From: Chalara sp. BL73
Taxonomy: Eukaryota > Ascomycota > Leotiomycetes > Helotiales
DNA length: 64,000 nucleotides
Reading direction: 5' to 3'
NCBI GenBank assembly: GCA_918026815.1
Contig: CAKJVC010000110.1
Location: 97,472 to 161,471 of the forward strand
Under the pieces are notes generated by a model. That model saw only the letters and a list, made by a program, of their open reading frames with translations. It was not told the DNA's origin and did not search any database. Each line of letters starts with the position of its first letter. Within the stretch, counting starts at the first letter, position 1. Positions 11,525 through 24,900 of the stretch are shown one piece after another. A program made the position numbers and the translations under genes.

Positions 11525-14500
11525 ATGCCTGACGCGTCCAAGGACAAAGGCGACACAGGAACCGGCAAAGAAGAAGAGTCCAGTCGAGATGAGACAGAGA
11601 GTCTTGACGAGGATGAGTCGGGCGGCTCAGAAGACAATGAGGACGAGGAAGAAGATGATGATGAGGACGACGAGGATGATGAGCCCAAGCTGAAGTACGC
11701 TCGATTGACGAGCCACCTTGGACTAGTTTATAGAAATGGAGATGCGACAAGCGCCTTCTTGGTAGCGGGAGATAAAATGAGTATGTAGCATGTGAGAGAG
11801 AAGAAACCCAGACGATGCCACAGCAAATCCTAACCCTAGTATTGATCAATAGCTAACCTTTTATTGCTACATAGTAATTGGCACACATAATGGGAACATA
11901 CATGTCCTGTCCCTACCGTCCTTCCAGTCTATTCGAGTCTACCATGCGCATTCAGCATCAATTAGCGGCATATCCATATCTCCATTTCCACCTCCTCGAG
12001 CAAGCACGGCCTCTGAAGGCATCAGCAAAGTTAGCGGCCAGGGTAAAACACCCAAAGGGACTGCCTCGATTGCATCTCAGTCTTCCACAGCTCCACAACG
12101 AACTCCAAAGAATTCCAAGGCTCCAGGGGTTGCAAATATCCCATCAAATGCCATCTATATAGCTACATCCTCGATCGATGGGAATGTTTGCATAGCTTCT
12201 TTAATTGATCAAAAAGATGTGCAGCTGAGGAATTTTGCTCGCCCCGTTCAGTCTGTTGCTCTTTCACCAAACTATAAGAATGATAGGACCTACGTTTCGG
12301 GTGGCACTGCTGGTAATTTAGTTCTCACTGTGGGCGGTAGGGCAGGCGCAAGTACGTCGACAACTACAGGTAGCGCATCTGCCACTGCTGCAGGATGGCT
12401 TGGTACAATCGGTCTGGGCGGCGGCGACGCAAAAGACACTATTTTACACTCCGGAGAAGGCGCAATAAACACCATCAAATGGTCATTAACCGGAAAATAT
12501 GTAGCATGGGTTAATGAATATGGCGTGAAAATCATGAGATCAAATCTTTCTCTAGAAAGTATAGATATGGAATCAGCGTGGAAACGAATCGGACATGTTC
12601 CCAGGCCAGAGGAAGATGATTGGGAGGAAATGGCTGGTGTTTGGAAGGGCCGGATTGAGTGGATTGACGAGACAAACCTTGAGACTGACGAGGATGACAA
12701 ATCGCGTGAGGCCAGTGCGTTATCGCCTGCAACGGCAAAATTAAAACAGCAGACGTCGAAGAAAAGCAAACGGATTGAGAAACTTCTTATCGGGTGGGGA
12801 GGCACGATATGGATTATAAACGTGCACCCTGGATCGACTGGAGTTGGCAAAAATGTTGGAGAGCGAACCGCGGGCAGGGCTGAGATAATTAAAATGTAGG
12901 TGAAACTACCCCAATTGGAGGTCAAGGTCATAACTGACATTATAGTTTACGGATGGATTGCATAATTTCTGGATTGTCGTTATATACCCCCACGTTACTT
13001 CTTGTTCTTGCATATATTACACCTGGTGCTGGCGAGGAAGACGAAAGCGCTGATGAAGCTGAAGAAAGAAAAGGTCATAAATCGAAGGGCTCAACGGCAT
13101 CAACTGCTAGCGAGCCACGTGGAGGAATCAGACACCGCCAAAACGCGTTGTCTCCAGAACTTCGGCTCATAGATCTGGGCTCTTCCCAAGAAGTGGACAC
13201 GGACAGACTTACAGTCAGCCGCTTTGAGCGATTATCAGCGGGAGATTATCAGTGAGTATTGCTCACATTATGCTTTTTCTGTGAAATTCTTAAATCCTGG
13301 ATGTATATTATAATACATATGGCGATAATGCTGTGTTTTTTGTCGCCTGAACAGGCATGGCTAACTCTTGTATCCGCCTAGTCTTGGAATCTTGCCGGCA
13401 GCTCGTAATGTACCCGTAGCTCAAACCTCCCGAGGCACATTGGAAACGTTGACTGGCATGGGTAGTGGCATGTGGAATGCGACCATTAACGCGACATCAC
13501 TTTTGACATCTGCAGCGAGCATCCACAGTACGGGCAGCCACAGTGACTCTCCAAGCTCTCTGACCAGCAGCGCTAAAGATCGCAAGAATGCCGCTCATCC
13601 CCATCTTGCAACGTGAGTGGTTCTGATTTGACAATTCAAATCCATCTTCGTAGAATACATGGACTGATTTCATCTTCATATAGTCCAGGAATGAAGATTT
13701 TCATTCATAGTCCATACGACTGCATCCTCTCAACGAAAAGAGATCTTTCAGATCATTTGACCTTCCTGCTTGAGCACCAAAAGTACCAAGAAGCATGGGA
13801 GCTCATTGACGAACATCCAGAAGTGATATCATCATCTCCCGAAAAACTAGCCGAGATTGGCCCTGGGAATACAGATCCAACTCAAGCAAGTAGTGACGAC
13901 TTTTATGATGATACTTCGTCGATCGTGGACTCTGCAAGTCGATTGATCAATTCTTCTGTGGAGAAGGAGAAGCGAAGAATAGGCGACCTCTGGATCCACC
14001 AATTGATCGAGCAGGGTGACTGGTTGACGGCCGGCAAGACATGTGGCAAAGTCCTAGGCACATCGGCGCAATGGAAGGACTGGGTCTATAGATTTGTCGC
14101 TGCGAAAAAATTCGATGAGATAACGCCTTATATACCCACGACGCAGCTAAAACCGCCTCTTGAGTCAACCATATATGAAGTTATTCTAGCAAACTATATT
14201 GCAAATGACCGCCCAAAAGTCCGCCAGTTACTTGATTTGTGGTCTCCCGACCTTTTTGACATTCAAGGAGTCACTACAGCTCTCGAAAACCAACTCAAAT
14301 ACCGAGATGTAAGAAAAGACAGTATCGAAGATGGCGAAAGGGGTAGAGATTGGAAGATTATTATGGAGAGTATGGGGAAGCTATATTTGGCTGACGGAAG
14401 GCCTCGTGAGGCTTTGAGATGCTATTTCAATCTGCAGGATGCCGATACCGCAATGACTCTTGTCAAGGAATACCACCTGTTAGATGCTGTTGCAGATGAT

Positions 14501-15730
14501 ATTCCGGGCTTAATATTGCTTCGAGTAACAAAGGAACAAGAGAAGTCTGCACCTCTGAAGGAACTCCAAGAAGTTTCTTCAGAAGCCATTAATCTTCTGG
14601 TTTCCGAAGCTCATCACGGTATCGTGCGGCCAGAGGCAGTGGTTGGTCAACTACAGGATAGAAAGCTGCCACTTTATCTGTTTTTCTACCTTAAAGCTCT
14701 ATGGACTGGCGAAGCGATCGAGGAAGAGAATTTGCAAATACGGGACAGACTTGTGGCAGAAAGCAGAGCCCTTGTGGACAATGTGGCTGATTTAGCTGTC
14801 CACTTGTTTGCTAAGTATGATCGTGAGCTTTTGATGGAATTTCTAAAGTCCTCCACAGAATATACATTCGAAAAGGCCACCTCGGAATGTGAACAATTGG
14901 ATTACGTGCCAGAGCTTGTTTATCTATACTCCAAGACTGGTCAAACTAAACGAGCCCTGTATCTTATCATCGATCGTCTAGCCGATGTTTCGCAAGCAAT
15001 ATCCTTCGCAAAAGAACAAGACGATAGCGATCTTTGGAACGATCTCCTCGATTACTCTATGGACAAACCGCGTTTTATTCGCGGACTTTTGGAAGAAGTT
15101 GGCACAGCCATTAACCCAATAACCCTCCTGCGCCGCATACCCGAAGGGTTGGAGATCGAGGGGCTGAGAGATGGACTAAGCCGTATGATTAAAGAATATG
15201 AGATTCAACATAGTATCAGTTACGGCGTGGCCAAGGTCTTAAGAGGCGAAGTTGCTCTTGCCCAGAATACGCTGAGGTCGGGACAGCGTAAAGGCGTCAA
15301 GTTCAACGTTGTTCATAAGAAATATGATCATGTTGATGTCGCGGTGTCAGATGTCCCTACTAATACTGATGGCCCATCCCCATCACACATGCCCCCCGAC
15401 CCTGCATCCCCACCCGAGGAACCTGTGGTTCCTATAGCAGGTCACTGTGTTGGATGCCATGAGCCGTTCTCGGAGTTTGAAGTTGAGACTCTGGTGGGAT
15501 TTGCATGTGGACATGTCTTTCATCTGAGCCATCTGTTGAACTACGAGAGAGACGAAGGCGAGAGGCCCGAAACCCCGCCAGCGGAGGAGGGGCGCGTGGA
15601 TGAGGAGGAAGGATATGGAGAGACACATAGCGTGGGTGCAAAGGTCACACATGCGAGACTGCTAAGAGATAAGATCAGGGATGGGTGCCCTGTAAGTGGA
15701 TGTGTCGTCAGTGATGTGAAGATTTTGTAG
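11525..15730 (+). CDS. VPS41: VPS41, HOPS vacuolar tethering complex subunit
   Basis: Five exons, 11525-11780, 11875-12895, 12946-13251, 13382-13612 and 13684-15730, encode 1286 residues in frame. Vps41 is the HOPS subunit that tethers late endosomes, AP-3 vesicles and autophagosomes to the vacuole through Rab7/Ypt7. Domains in order are an acidic Asp/Glu-rich N-terminus (about 1-60), a WD40-type beta-propeller (about 60-600) with low-complexity insertions, an alpha-solenoid with clathrin-heavy-chain repeats (about 650-1150), and a C-terminal RING-like zinc domain (1192-1286) with CVGC, FACGHVFHLSH and CPVSGC. The start was chosen at 11525, before the acidic segment that Vps41 proteins share, rather than at an in-frame ATG 141 nt upstream. 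The acidic run is encoded by GAN-rich repeats near 11570-11690. It is longer than yeast Vps41, as in other filamentous fungi. Confidence 0.95.
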
Positions 15731-16199
15731 GATCAAGAGGTGCATGATAGATGGAGAGAAAAAGAATAATAACGCGTAACACTGGTTGAGAGTTTGAGGT
15801 CGTGAGCTTCACAATTTCCCTCTCTATCTGTCACCCATCTGCTCGCCCACCTTCTCATCCATCTCTCCAATCCCTCTCCCGTCCAGCGGTACCTTTTCTT
15901 CTTGCTTATGCCCCAGATATCTGCATCCGCGCATGCAGAACTCCGCACACCATGAACACCGAGCAGGAAAATCGATATCGGGGACGACTAAGTCTAAGAT
16001 GGAAGATAGCTGCAGCCCTAAGGAAAAAGCTCTCCGGGGACAAGTCCGATATCGATAGCATCCGGGTTACGGAAAACTAAATGAGAAAAACAGTCAGCCG
16101 CAGCATGACGCGGTGTGGGACCTTTGGGAAGCATACGTCTGGAATATTTCTTGGTCATCCTGATAGCACTCAGCGTCACCAGCTTTTCGGTCCTAAAAC
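15731..16199. other. Convergent intergenic region
   Basis: These 469 nt lie between the 3' ends of VPS41 (+) and the NACHT-ankyrin gene (-). I see a pyrimidine-rich stretch near 15815-15900 and no credible gene. Confidence 0.5.
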
Positions 16200-19100
16200 T
16201 CAAGGGGAAACGCCTGTGTCGTGTGCTACAGGGGCAACAGTTGCTCCGTATTCTTTAAGTAAGGAAATCATGTTCGGGTCCACAGCCTTGTCCGAAAACT
16301 CGGGAGGCAGTTCTGAAGAGAGGACGTATTGATGATTTGTGATAGCAGTTTCACTTAAAGACTCTAAAAGAACTCTTACGGTTCTGACATGGTTATTCCG
16401 AATAGCCAATTGTATAGCGCCCCACACTTCTCCATTTTCTTCGATGTGTTGACTTGTTCTGTGCTGCAGCAAACATTTCACAATAAGGTCATTTCCGCAA
16501 TCTGCTGCCATCATCAATGCGGTGAGCCCCTTGAAATTCACAGTGGATATATTCGCTCCTTTTTCAACAAGAAGTTGAATCGTCCCTAGTGGCTGACTAG
16601 AGTTTTTGCTGGCAACCATGAGTGCTGTGTTCCCGTCCCCATCAACCGTCTCGATATCGGCGCCCCTTTCGATAAGAATGTGAAAACCGTGTTGATATTT
16701 TTTCCAAGGATGCCATTTCGTTCCCACAATTAATGCAGTCTCTCCTTCGGCATTGACCGCATTGATGTCGGCACCGTGGTTTAGGAGAATCTCTAATATA
16801 TCTGGCTTCTCCCTCCAAACTGCCTGGTGTAATGCTGTGCTACCGTCCTTGTCCTTGGCATTTACATCGACATCGTACTCAAGCAACACTTTTAAGGTGG
16901 CATCTCCCCCATATTCTGCTGCAAGATGCAAAGGTCTGCGCAACTCTTTATGCCTATTTCTATCTGCTACTGCATCGCCGTTTGCTCCTCGTTCGAGGAG
17001 AAGTCTGATTAGAGCCGCTGAGTCGGTCCTCCTACTAAGTGCTTGAACGGCTGTGTGTTCGCTGTAACTGATATAGTGGACACTCTCGTGTGTGAAAACA
17101 GCCCCTTTGTCCAACAGCTCCTGAACCACTGTTGCCCGGCAATGTGCCGCTGCTACGTCAATTGCCGACCCTCCACATCCCTTTTTGCGGTCATCCTTTT
17201 TCTTGACGTCAGCCCCATTCTCAATTAATAAATGAATCATTTTAAGCCCGCCAGTTGATGCAGCAGCCATCATTGGTGTCCCATATTCCCCGTTAAGGTT
17301 ATCGATATCGGCTCCTAAATCAAGGAGATGCAAAACGGTCTCGCAATCTCCCTTACGTGCCATTGCTTGCAGAACGTTTCCTTTTGTCCCACCATCTTGC
17401 TTGATGATCTTGACCTGCTCCGCTGACAAAACTTCTATCATGTGATCGACATTTTCTCGCGAAATTTTGCGTACTTTAGCTGGAAGTATCGACGGATCTT
17501 CTTCGAGTGCCCAGTTCAGAAGAAGTTTGGCGCATTTCACATGCCTTCCTTTAATTGCTACGTTCAGTGCTCGATTGAAGTCCCTCGGAACTCTTCTGAC
17601 GAAGTATTTCGAGTCTTTTTCTAACAGAAGGGATACGGCTTCTGCATGACCATATGTCGATGCCATAACAAGCGCACCCTTTCTGGTATAGCGTGCATAT
17701 GAATTCTCTCTGAGGTAGTCTTTATGATCTAGTAACCTCCTGGCAATAGAAAGGTGGCAATATTGAGAAGCTACTGTAAGGGCACCCTCATCTGAAATGA
17801 TGTTAATGTTGGCACCTTTCTCTACCAAAATATCGAAGAGCTCCTCATCCCCAATTTCACACACCTTGAGTATAGCTACACTCTTTTTGTGAACGTGGTC
17901 AAGTTCAGAAGGTGTCCCTAGCAAGTCCAACAGCGTCAATGCCGCTTCTCTATATCCAAGTGTCAGAGCTTGCAAGACAAAGCCCTTCTTCTTCTCGGGA
18001 AAGGAGGCAAGTTCTTTGGCTAGATCTGCGATGACCAGGAGATTGTTCGCTGCTATTGCATCTTCGAGGGCCTGTTCCAAAGTGCGAGCCTTGATATCCG
18101 GGAATACTGGAGTCTGGGGCAGATCCTCGTGACATAGACTGACATGAGTTTTCAGGGCTGAGTCCGATGGTAGCCCCAGCACAGAATAGTCACAGGTAGA
18201 ATAGGGGCACATGAACGATCTCCGGTGGCTATCACAATGCTTCTCTCGTTCTTCATGGTTTCCAAATCCAGCTACAAAGTATGGACACTGTAACACTGAG
18301 CATCGAAATGGCCATTTCCCATAAAATTTGTCCAGATTGTCTTGCTCCGTACCTTGGATGGCTCGATCTTCAATCACGAACCGTGAATGACAAATTTGCG
18401 CTAATAAGTACGGCATTCGCTCTTCTATTCAAATTTAGAAATTTTTTTAAATACAGAAGATGAGGGGGTTTTACGCGTTTCTGAATCTTCTGCTATTATC
18501 GTATCTGTCTGGTCATAAAGCTGTTGGAACTCACTTAGTATTCGGTCAAAATCTGCTTTACATAGTAGACTTGATTGCAATCTCGGTGAGCACGCCGATT
18601 GGACTCCGTGACGTTCTTGTAATATTAGAATGGCCTTCTGCAGCGATCTCGGGATTACTGTTTCAGCCTCGGTAGTCTGGAAGAGACATTCCAAATGCTT
18701 AAGCCAGTTGCATGCCGCATATTCTTGAAAAGCTAGGTCACCACTTAAGACTCTTGTTGTAAATCTGTCCTTCGCCAATCCTAGACTGAAGCAATCAAAT
18801 GTAAGGTACGAGGCGCAGAGAGTCGTCATAAGTTCTTCGGCACCAGAAGCTTTGATGTAGTAACCACTGTGATGTTGCCAAAGATATCTATGCTCGTCAA
18901 CTTCATGTCCAGCGAGAAGAATCCACGACTTACTCCTTCGCTGTTGGATGTATTAAATCAACAATTCCGTTTTTAAGAACTTGAATTATTGGCCCACAAA
19001 GATCATCAAGCGGAAATCTCGAATGCCGATTTCCAAAGTCTACATTTTTCTCTTCGAGATTGATGGCAAGAGCCCCCTGGATTTCATGGACAAATAATGC

Positions 19101-21116
19101 TCGTTGTGACGTGGTGATAAGCGTGAGGATGAGCTTTGCTCTCTTGAGACACTTTTCTAGCTGATTGGGATTCTTGGAGCTGGCTTTTCCAATCCTGACG
19201 AGCATACGGCCGTAACTAGAAGTTGTGTTCAGTGTTGTGTTTCTAGCTCAAGGTTAGAAATCAACATACGCCTCATTTATACCGTGAGGCAGCACCTCAA
19301 ACCTTAGCTCTTCATTCAGATCTTCCAAATTATCTTGGGATAACAAGTTGTCCATTATGAGTCGAGCCAGAAGGAACATACCTGTATTTCTTTGGTATCA
19401 GCATGAGGATATCAACCAAACTTCGAGAATGGGACTGACCTTTGGGCCGGGTGCAGATCTCTTTTGTGATAAGCTGCTCCCTTTCGGGAGTAAACTTAAA
19501 TATCTGGCTCAACTTAGTCATTTTGAATCTGATGTATGCCGTGATATCATTTTCAATATTCTGTGGTTTGATGTTGAACTTGACTGCTGATTTTAACGAC
19601 TTCTCAAGGTCCTTCTCTTGTCGACTTGTAACAATTATTCGAACATTTCCCTGGGCATCGTTTGCTTTCGTACAGACTGTGATCAGGTTTGAAAATAGTT
19701 TTCGTTCTTCTTCGGAGCATTCGTCTAGGCCGTCGATTCCGATATACAATGAATCATGGTTTGTTAATATCTGGTCGAGTATATGAAGAAGTTTCCAAGC
19801 ATCCTTGGCCCGCCTCTCACCGCCTGCAAGCATCGACTCATAGATGAAATCTAAGCAGTTCGGATTAAATTGAAGGATTTGTGAAATAAGACTCTTGGCA
19901 AGATCTGTGAAGTGTGATCGAAGAGGGTCATTGTTCTTGCAATAGAAGTATACAACTTGAGCATCTGGTAGAGTCGTACTGATTTCGTCAACTACAGAAC
20001 TAAAAATCACCGTCTTGCCTTTACGTATTTATCTTAGCCTAAGGTTGTGCGAAGAAAGGATAAAGATCAGTTATTGAATAACATACCGGCTCCTGGGATT
20101 CCGCACAGCCAAAATGTACACGGTGCATAATCGGTGCGTTTGAGCCAGCCCAACATCTGTGGCTGTGAGAATATCCATCGCGTCGTCTGTGGTAGCATGG
20201 CTCGGATCTTCCGAAGTTCTTGGTGCTGAATTTTAGAACTTGGTTCAGCCGAAAGCCAGTCCATGATAGCTATTCTCCGCTGATTCTGCTTTTCATCTAA
20301 CAACACTTCCATTTCTTTACTAAAGCGAATGCGAGCTTCTTGGGAATCTTGGAAATGCGCGAGGTTGGCTGATTGGAGTACCAAATCCCGGGATCGGTCT
20401 AATTTCTTCAAAATATCCCCAAACATATCACTGAAGGTGTGGTAGGTTAATTTGAAGGTTAACTTCCATGCTGTGGACGGAGCAAGAAATTAGCAGTGGA
20501 TTAAGATGAACCGGGAATTTCATCGTACTTCCGTATTTGAAGAACACTATCGCACGCTTGTGAAAATCTAGGATATCTTCGTATATATCGGCTAAGACTT
20601 GCTTTACGTGGGGGTGGTTGTAGAATAGTGTATCGACTGTAGAGAGTATCGGTAGGGAATTCCCTATTCTCTCATACGCATCCAACAACGCGTCAAAAGC
20701 TTCGTTGAGTGTCGAGGCAATCTCGAGCAGGATTCCACTCAGTATAAGAGAGCTCTATATTGCGGAACATCTTACCTGGATGCATAGTTTTACTGGACCC
20801 TATTCTTGATTATTAACAAGGTTTGACCTCGTAACCTTTCGCAAAAACTGACCCATATGAAAGCAAGTATCTCCGGTTTGACTTGTATAAACACTTGAAG
20901 AACTTCAGCATATTGTTTCAAGCCGTTCAAGAAAGGCTTGATCTTATTCATATTTCGAAGGCCTTTTTTTGCTGCTTGCTCCTTCTGTATCCTTGTGATT
21001 GATTCCTTTAAGTCATCGAAAGTTGTCAGCTGGAACAATTCAGCGTGTTCTGATGTAAGCCGTTTTTTAAAGCTGGCGAGGATTCCCTCAAAATTGCTGG
21101 GTTCAGTCGAAGCCAT
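16200..21116 (-). CDS. NACHT STAND protein with C2H2-type zinc segment and ankyrin repeats
   Basis: Nine exons on the minus strand: 21116-20853, 20799-20776, 20721-20529, 20470-20087, 20018-19440, 19381-19270, 19215-18934, 18887-18475 and 18424-16200. They total 4476 nt without a stop (1491 residues), which supports every junction. Residues 1-160 match the helical N-terminal region common to fungal STAND proteins (DUF7708-like, by resemblance). The NACHT P-loop GIPGAGKT (284-291) is split by an intron; Walker B is GIDGLDE (381-387). A helical linker is followed by two Cys/His units (FRCSVLQC and FMCPYSTC, about 790-850), then ankyrin repeats to near the end (about 930-1470; AEGETALIVG, GNTALMVAS). 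Such proteins are proposed non-self sensors. The start is uncertain, since in-frame ATGs exist at 21272 and 21335. Exon 2 is only 24 nt. Confidence 0.87.
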
Positions 21117-21983
21117 CGATTTCGGGATACACGCTAGGTAGCGAGTGGTTATTTTGGTTATGGGGTGCGTAGGACCGTATTCAGATTCGCAAAAGGGATC
21201 TGGACCAGGCAATGTTTGCCAGCTGCCCCTTGAGTTGCTGTGCGGACGGATGCAAAACTCTGTTGGAGCCATACCTGCCTGACGGAACTCGCTAGAATGT
21301 TGATTCTTGGCATGGGAGCCTGGTCTACAGCGCACACATTATATATGATATGTCACACACCATCCGTTACAAATGCAGTTATTTAAAAACTTATTAACAC
21401 TTTTGTACATTTTTTAGAGTTAGGAGTAAAAGCTTTGTGTAGAGTATAAAAGCAGCATACGAAATATTAAGAAAAAAATCAAAAGCTCTTTATTAATACT
21501 ATTTTATGTCTGTACGATATTTATTGGAACTGATATCTATTTTAATAAGAGGTGGTAGTAATACAGTAGAACAATGATTAAAAGGGGATTACCCCGCTGC
21601 AACAAGGCTGAACGGCAGTAATTTTTAGCTAACAAGTTCCCTGCCACTGCCACGTGCGATATGATAAAGGCTCTAGGACTGTTTGTAGAATTGTAAACAG
21701 CAATAATGCGCTTGATTCAATGTCAACTTTGAGTGAGGGACGGGTTTATTGATGAGGGGTTTGAAAGAGCTAGGTTTATTCTGACGAATATTTCATCATA
21801 TGATATATAGAATATGGATTGTAATTATTTGTGCGGGAATGGGCTACTATGCCCAGCTCCAAGGGTCGAATCTGCCTTGCAAGACGCCTACTCCGCATCA
21901 AAACGAGGCTGAGCCCGTGACACCGACTTTTATCCCAACCTCAACTTCTATCGGAGCGATATTACACTTCATGGTCGAAGATA
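21117..21983. promoter_or_regulatory. AT-rich divergent intergenic region
   Basis: 867 nt lie between the start codons of the NACHT-ankyrin gene (-) and the SNF2-RING gene (+). The part from 21350 to 21560 is strongly AT-rich. It must carry both promoters; I see no well-defined element. Confidence 0.45.
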
Positions 21984-24900
21984 ATGTCTGGCCGGAAGAG
22001 GCCTTCCCCTGATGATGAAGGAGTATCCTCTACTCATTCTCCTACTCTTGTCGAAAAGAGGAGGCTCATCTCGACCTTGGAAGCTGTGAGATCCAATACT
22101 GGATCAGCTGCCTCGCTATGGACGACAACAAACATCGACAGGTGCAATATGCACGATTCCTATTACGATCACATAATACGAGCGCATAAGCCCTCCCCAA
22201 TCACTTGGCCCCCTTCTACTAGCTCTGGAGATTCACTCGAGCTTTCTATCCCGACAGAAACAACCTCGACACCCTTCACCTCCACTTCAGAAACCGAGGC
22301 ATCCAACATCAGGAAGGACAGTAACGAAATAGAAATATGTTTCGGCATGGTAAGCTCATAAAGTTCTCCACTCAGTCGTAGCGGGTGCTTACTTCAAGAT
22401 AGCTTGTAGATGGGCTCCTCTCTGTATGGAAACGTTCTCAGATACCCATAATGTCAAGTTCGAGGTTAGGAGCACCGACTTTGAAACCTCGTTTCCGAGA
22501 CAAAGGAATAACGATTCTAAATCCAACGATGCAAGAAATAGGGGTCTTGGACAACAAGACTGCGAGTGGCATGGTCTCTCTCAAACAAACGGTATCGTCC
22601 GTGCGGTTTGAGATATATGCAATCCAAGGGGCGAAGGAGGTTGATGGTCCGGATGGGACACTAGAAATACCACTTGAAATTCTCGTTTTTGGATGGAGAA
22701 GCTTTCTAGAACAGGTCGGGTCTCTCCTATCGCGGTCCAGCCTCTTTCTTCAAGAGCCCATTAACCGCCAACTTTCAGTACTGTACAGAAACCCACACGT
22801 CTTCTCATGGAATGAGGAGGATGAGACTGAAAACTCTAGCTACCTATTAGAGCCATCATTTGAGGGTGAAACCAACATTACAGACAAAATTCGAGCAGTC
22901 CTGAACGACACAAGTGCCCCTCGACTGTCTTTTCAGATCCAACAGGATACAAGAATTACGTCTATCCTCAAGCAGTTAGTGATTACTTCCTTCTTTATAT
23001 TAATTACCTCCGCCTTCCGAAAGCGTAAATTAAATTTTAGAAACGCCTTGCTAACATTTGACTTCTCCATAGGCACCAGCTAATAGCCTTGAAGTTCATG
23101 ATTGCTCGAGAAGGTCTAATGGAGGCTGATCGGCTTACCCTATGGAGACCTGTTGACAGAAATGGAAGACGAGTGTAAGTACATTCAATATATTTATTAC
23201 ACATCATATTTAGGAAGCTTTTCTCAAAGATCACAGGTTTAAGAATGATATTACACAATCCATCAAGATGTTGGAGCCTGTTGAGTGCCGCGGCGGGATC
23301 TTGGCAGACGAGATGGGTATGGGAAAATCGCTCTCGCTACTTGCCCTTATACTATATACGTCACATGGCCAAAGGTCAGATAAGAAAGAGTACCTGCCAT
23401 ATCAGAAGGATGATATATGGTCACGTGCAACATTGGTGATTGCTCCAAAATCGAGTAAGTCTGTAATACCATCCCTGGGCGGCCTTGATTCTGATAGATC
23501 AAATTAGCAATCCAGGGCTGGGAGCAGCAGGTTCATAAGTGATTATCTCGTTACACCACACTTTATCTGTATCAGGCTAATCGCAACCCAGACACACGCA
23601 GCCAGGTGCACTCGAAGTCCATATCTACCATGGGAACGGACGAAAAATCACGCGCAATGTGCTCAGCCAGTTTGATATTGTACTGACAACATACGAAACT
23701 GCTGCCTCTGATGCTTCAGCGTCAGGTACACTTTCTCGAATCTCCTGGTTACGGATCGTCCTGGATGAAGGTACAAAAGTTAAACATTCCTTTGCCTATC
23801 AAGCCATATACTAATCATGTTCTATAGCCCACCAAATTAGAAACAGATCCACAAAAAACTTCCAAGAACTCACAAAACTGCGTGCAGAGCGGCGATGGTG
23901 CTTGACAGGGACGCCAGTACAAAACAAATTGAGTGATCTCTTTTCCCTGACACAATTCCTAGGTTTTGAGCCACTCGAGAGCCACGCCAACGCTCGGAAA
24001 TACATATTGGAACCGTTAAGTAGGAATGATCCGCAAGGTTTAGAGAATCTTCGGTTTGCACTTCAAGTCATTTCATTGAGAAGAACGAAGCAGTCATGCA
24101 GGACTCAACGAAGGATCGAAGCTGTCGAGCAAGTTATCTTAAATGAGAGAGAAAGACGATGCTATATTGCTACACGGGACGATGCAAGGAAATCATTGAG
24201 CTCGGTAACCGGGAAGTCTCAAGGCCATATACTTCTGCGAGCGATATCAACCCTCAGACAACTCTGCAGTAACGGCGGATCAATCATTGATGGCGCCACA
24301 GATATTCAACCCGCCCGCGAGCACAACATATGTGACAAATGTGGGGATCCGATTGATACCCAGATTAACTCCCAGCAATCAATTCATGGTACTTGTGGTC
24401 ACAGTGTGTGTTTTGAGTGTACACTGGACCAGAACGGTGCCGAAGACACAGTCTTGGATAGCACATCTTCAACTTGTTGGGTTTGCCAAGAACCTGTGAC
24501 ACCAGTCCTGGAGAACATACGACAACGAAATGGCAATCAACTGAACAGTATACTGATGGATTGGCAATCTACAAAAGCTTTAACCTTAACTTGTTATTCG
24601 TCTAAGATAAAGAAAGTTGTCACGAATTTGCAAAAGCTCCAACTAGCTTCACCGGCGAATAAAATGGAGCCCATTAAAAGGTAAGTGTTTGACCTTATAT
24701 TAATTCACAAACTAACTAAGAACTCAGTCTCGTATTCTCTCACTGGACTCGAACGTTAGATTGTTTAGGAGAAGCTCTGTCGTGTCAAGGAATGCTCTAC
24801 GTCCGCATCGACGGAAGTCTCACTGTCGAGCAACGAAGGACAGCAATTCATCAATTCAACATTGTCCCAGAAATTAGAACCTTACTCCTCTCCTATGGAA

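Noticed and set aside
11443..11688. Poly-Ser open frame antisense to the start of VPS41
   Set aside because: It is the reverse reading of the GAN-rich codons for the acidic N-terminus of VPS41.
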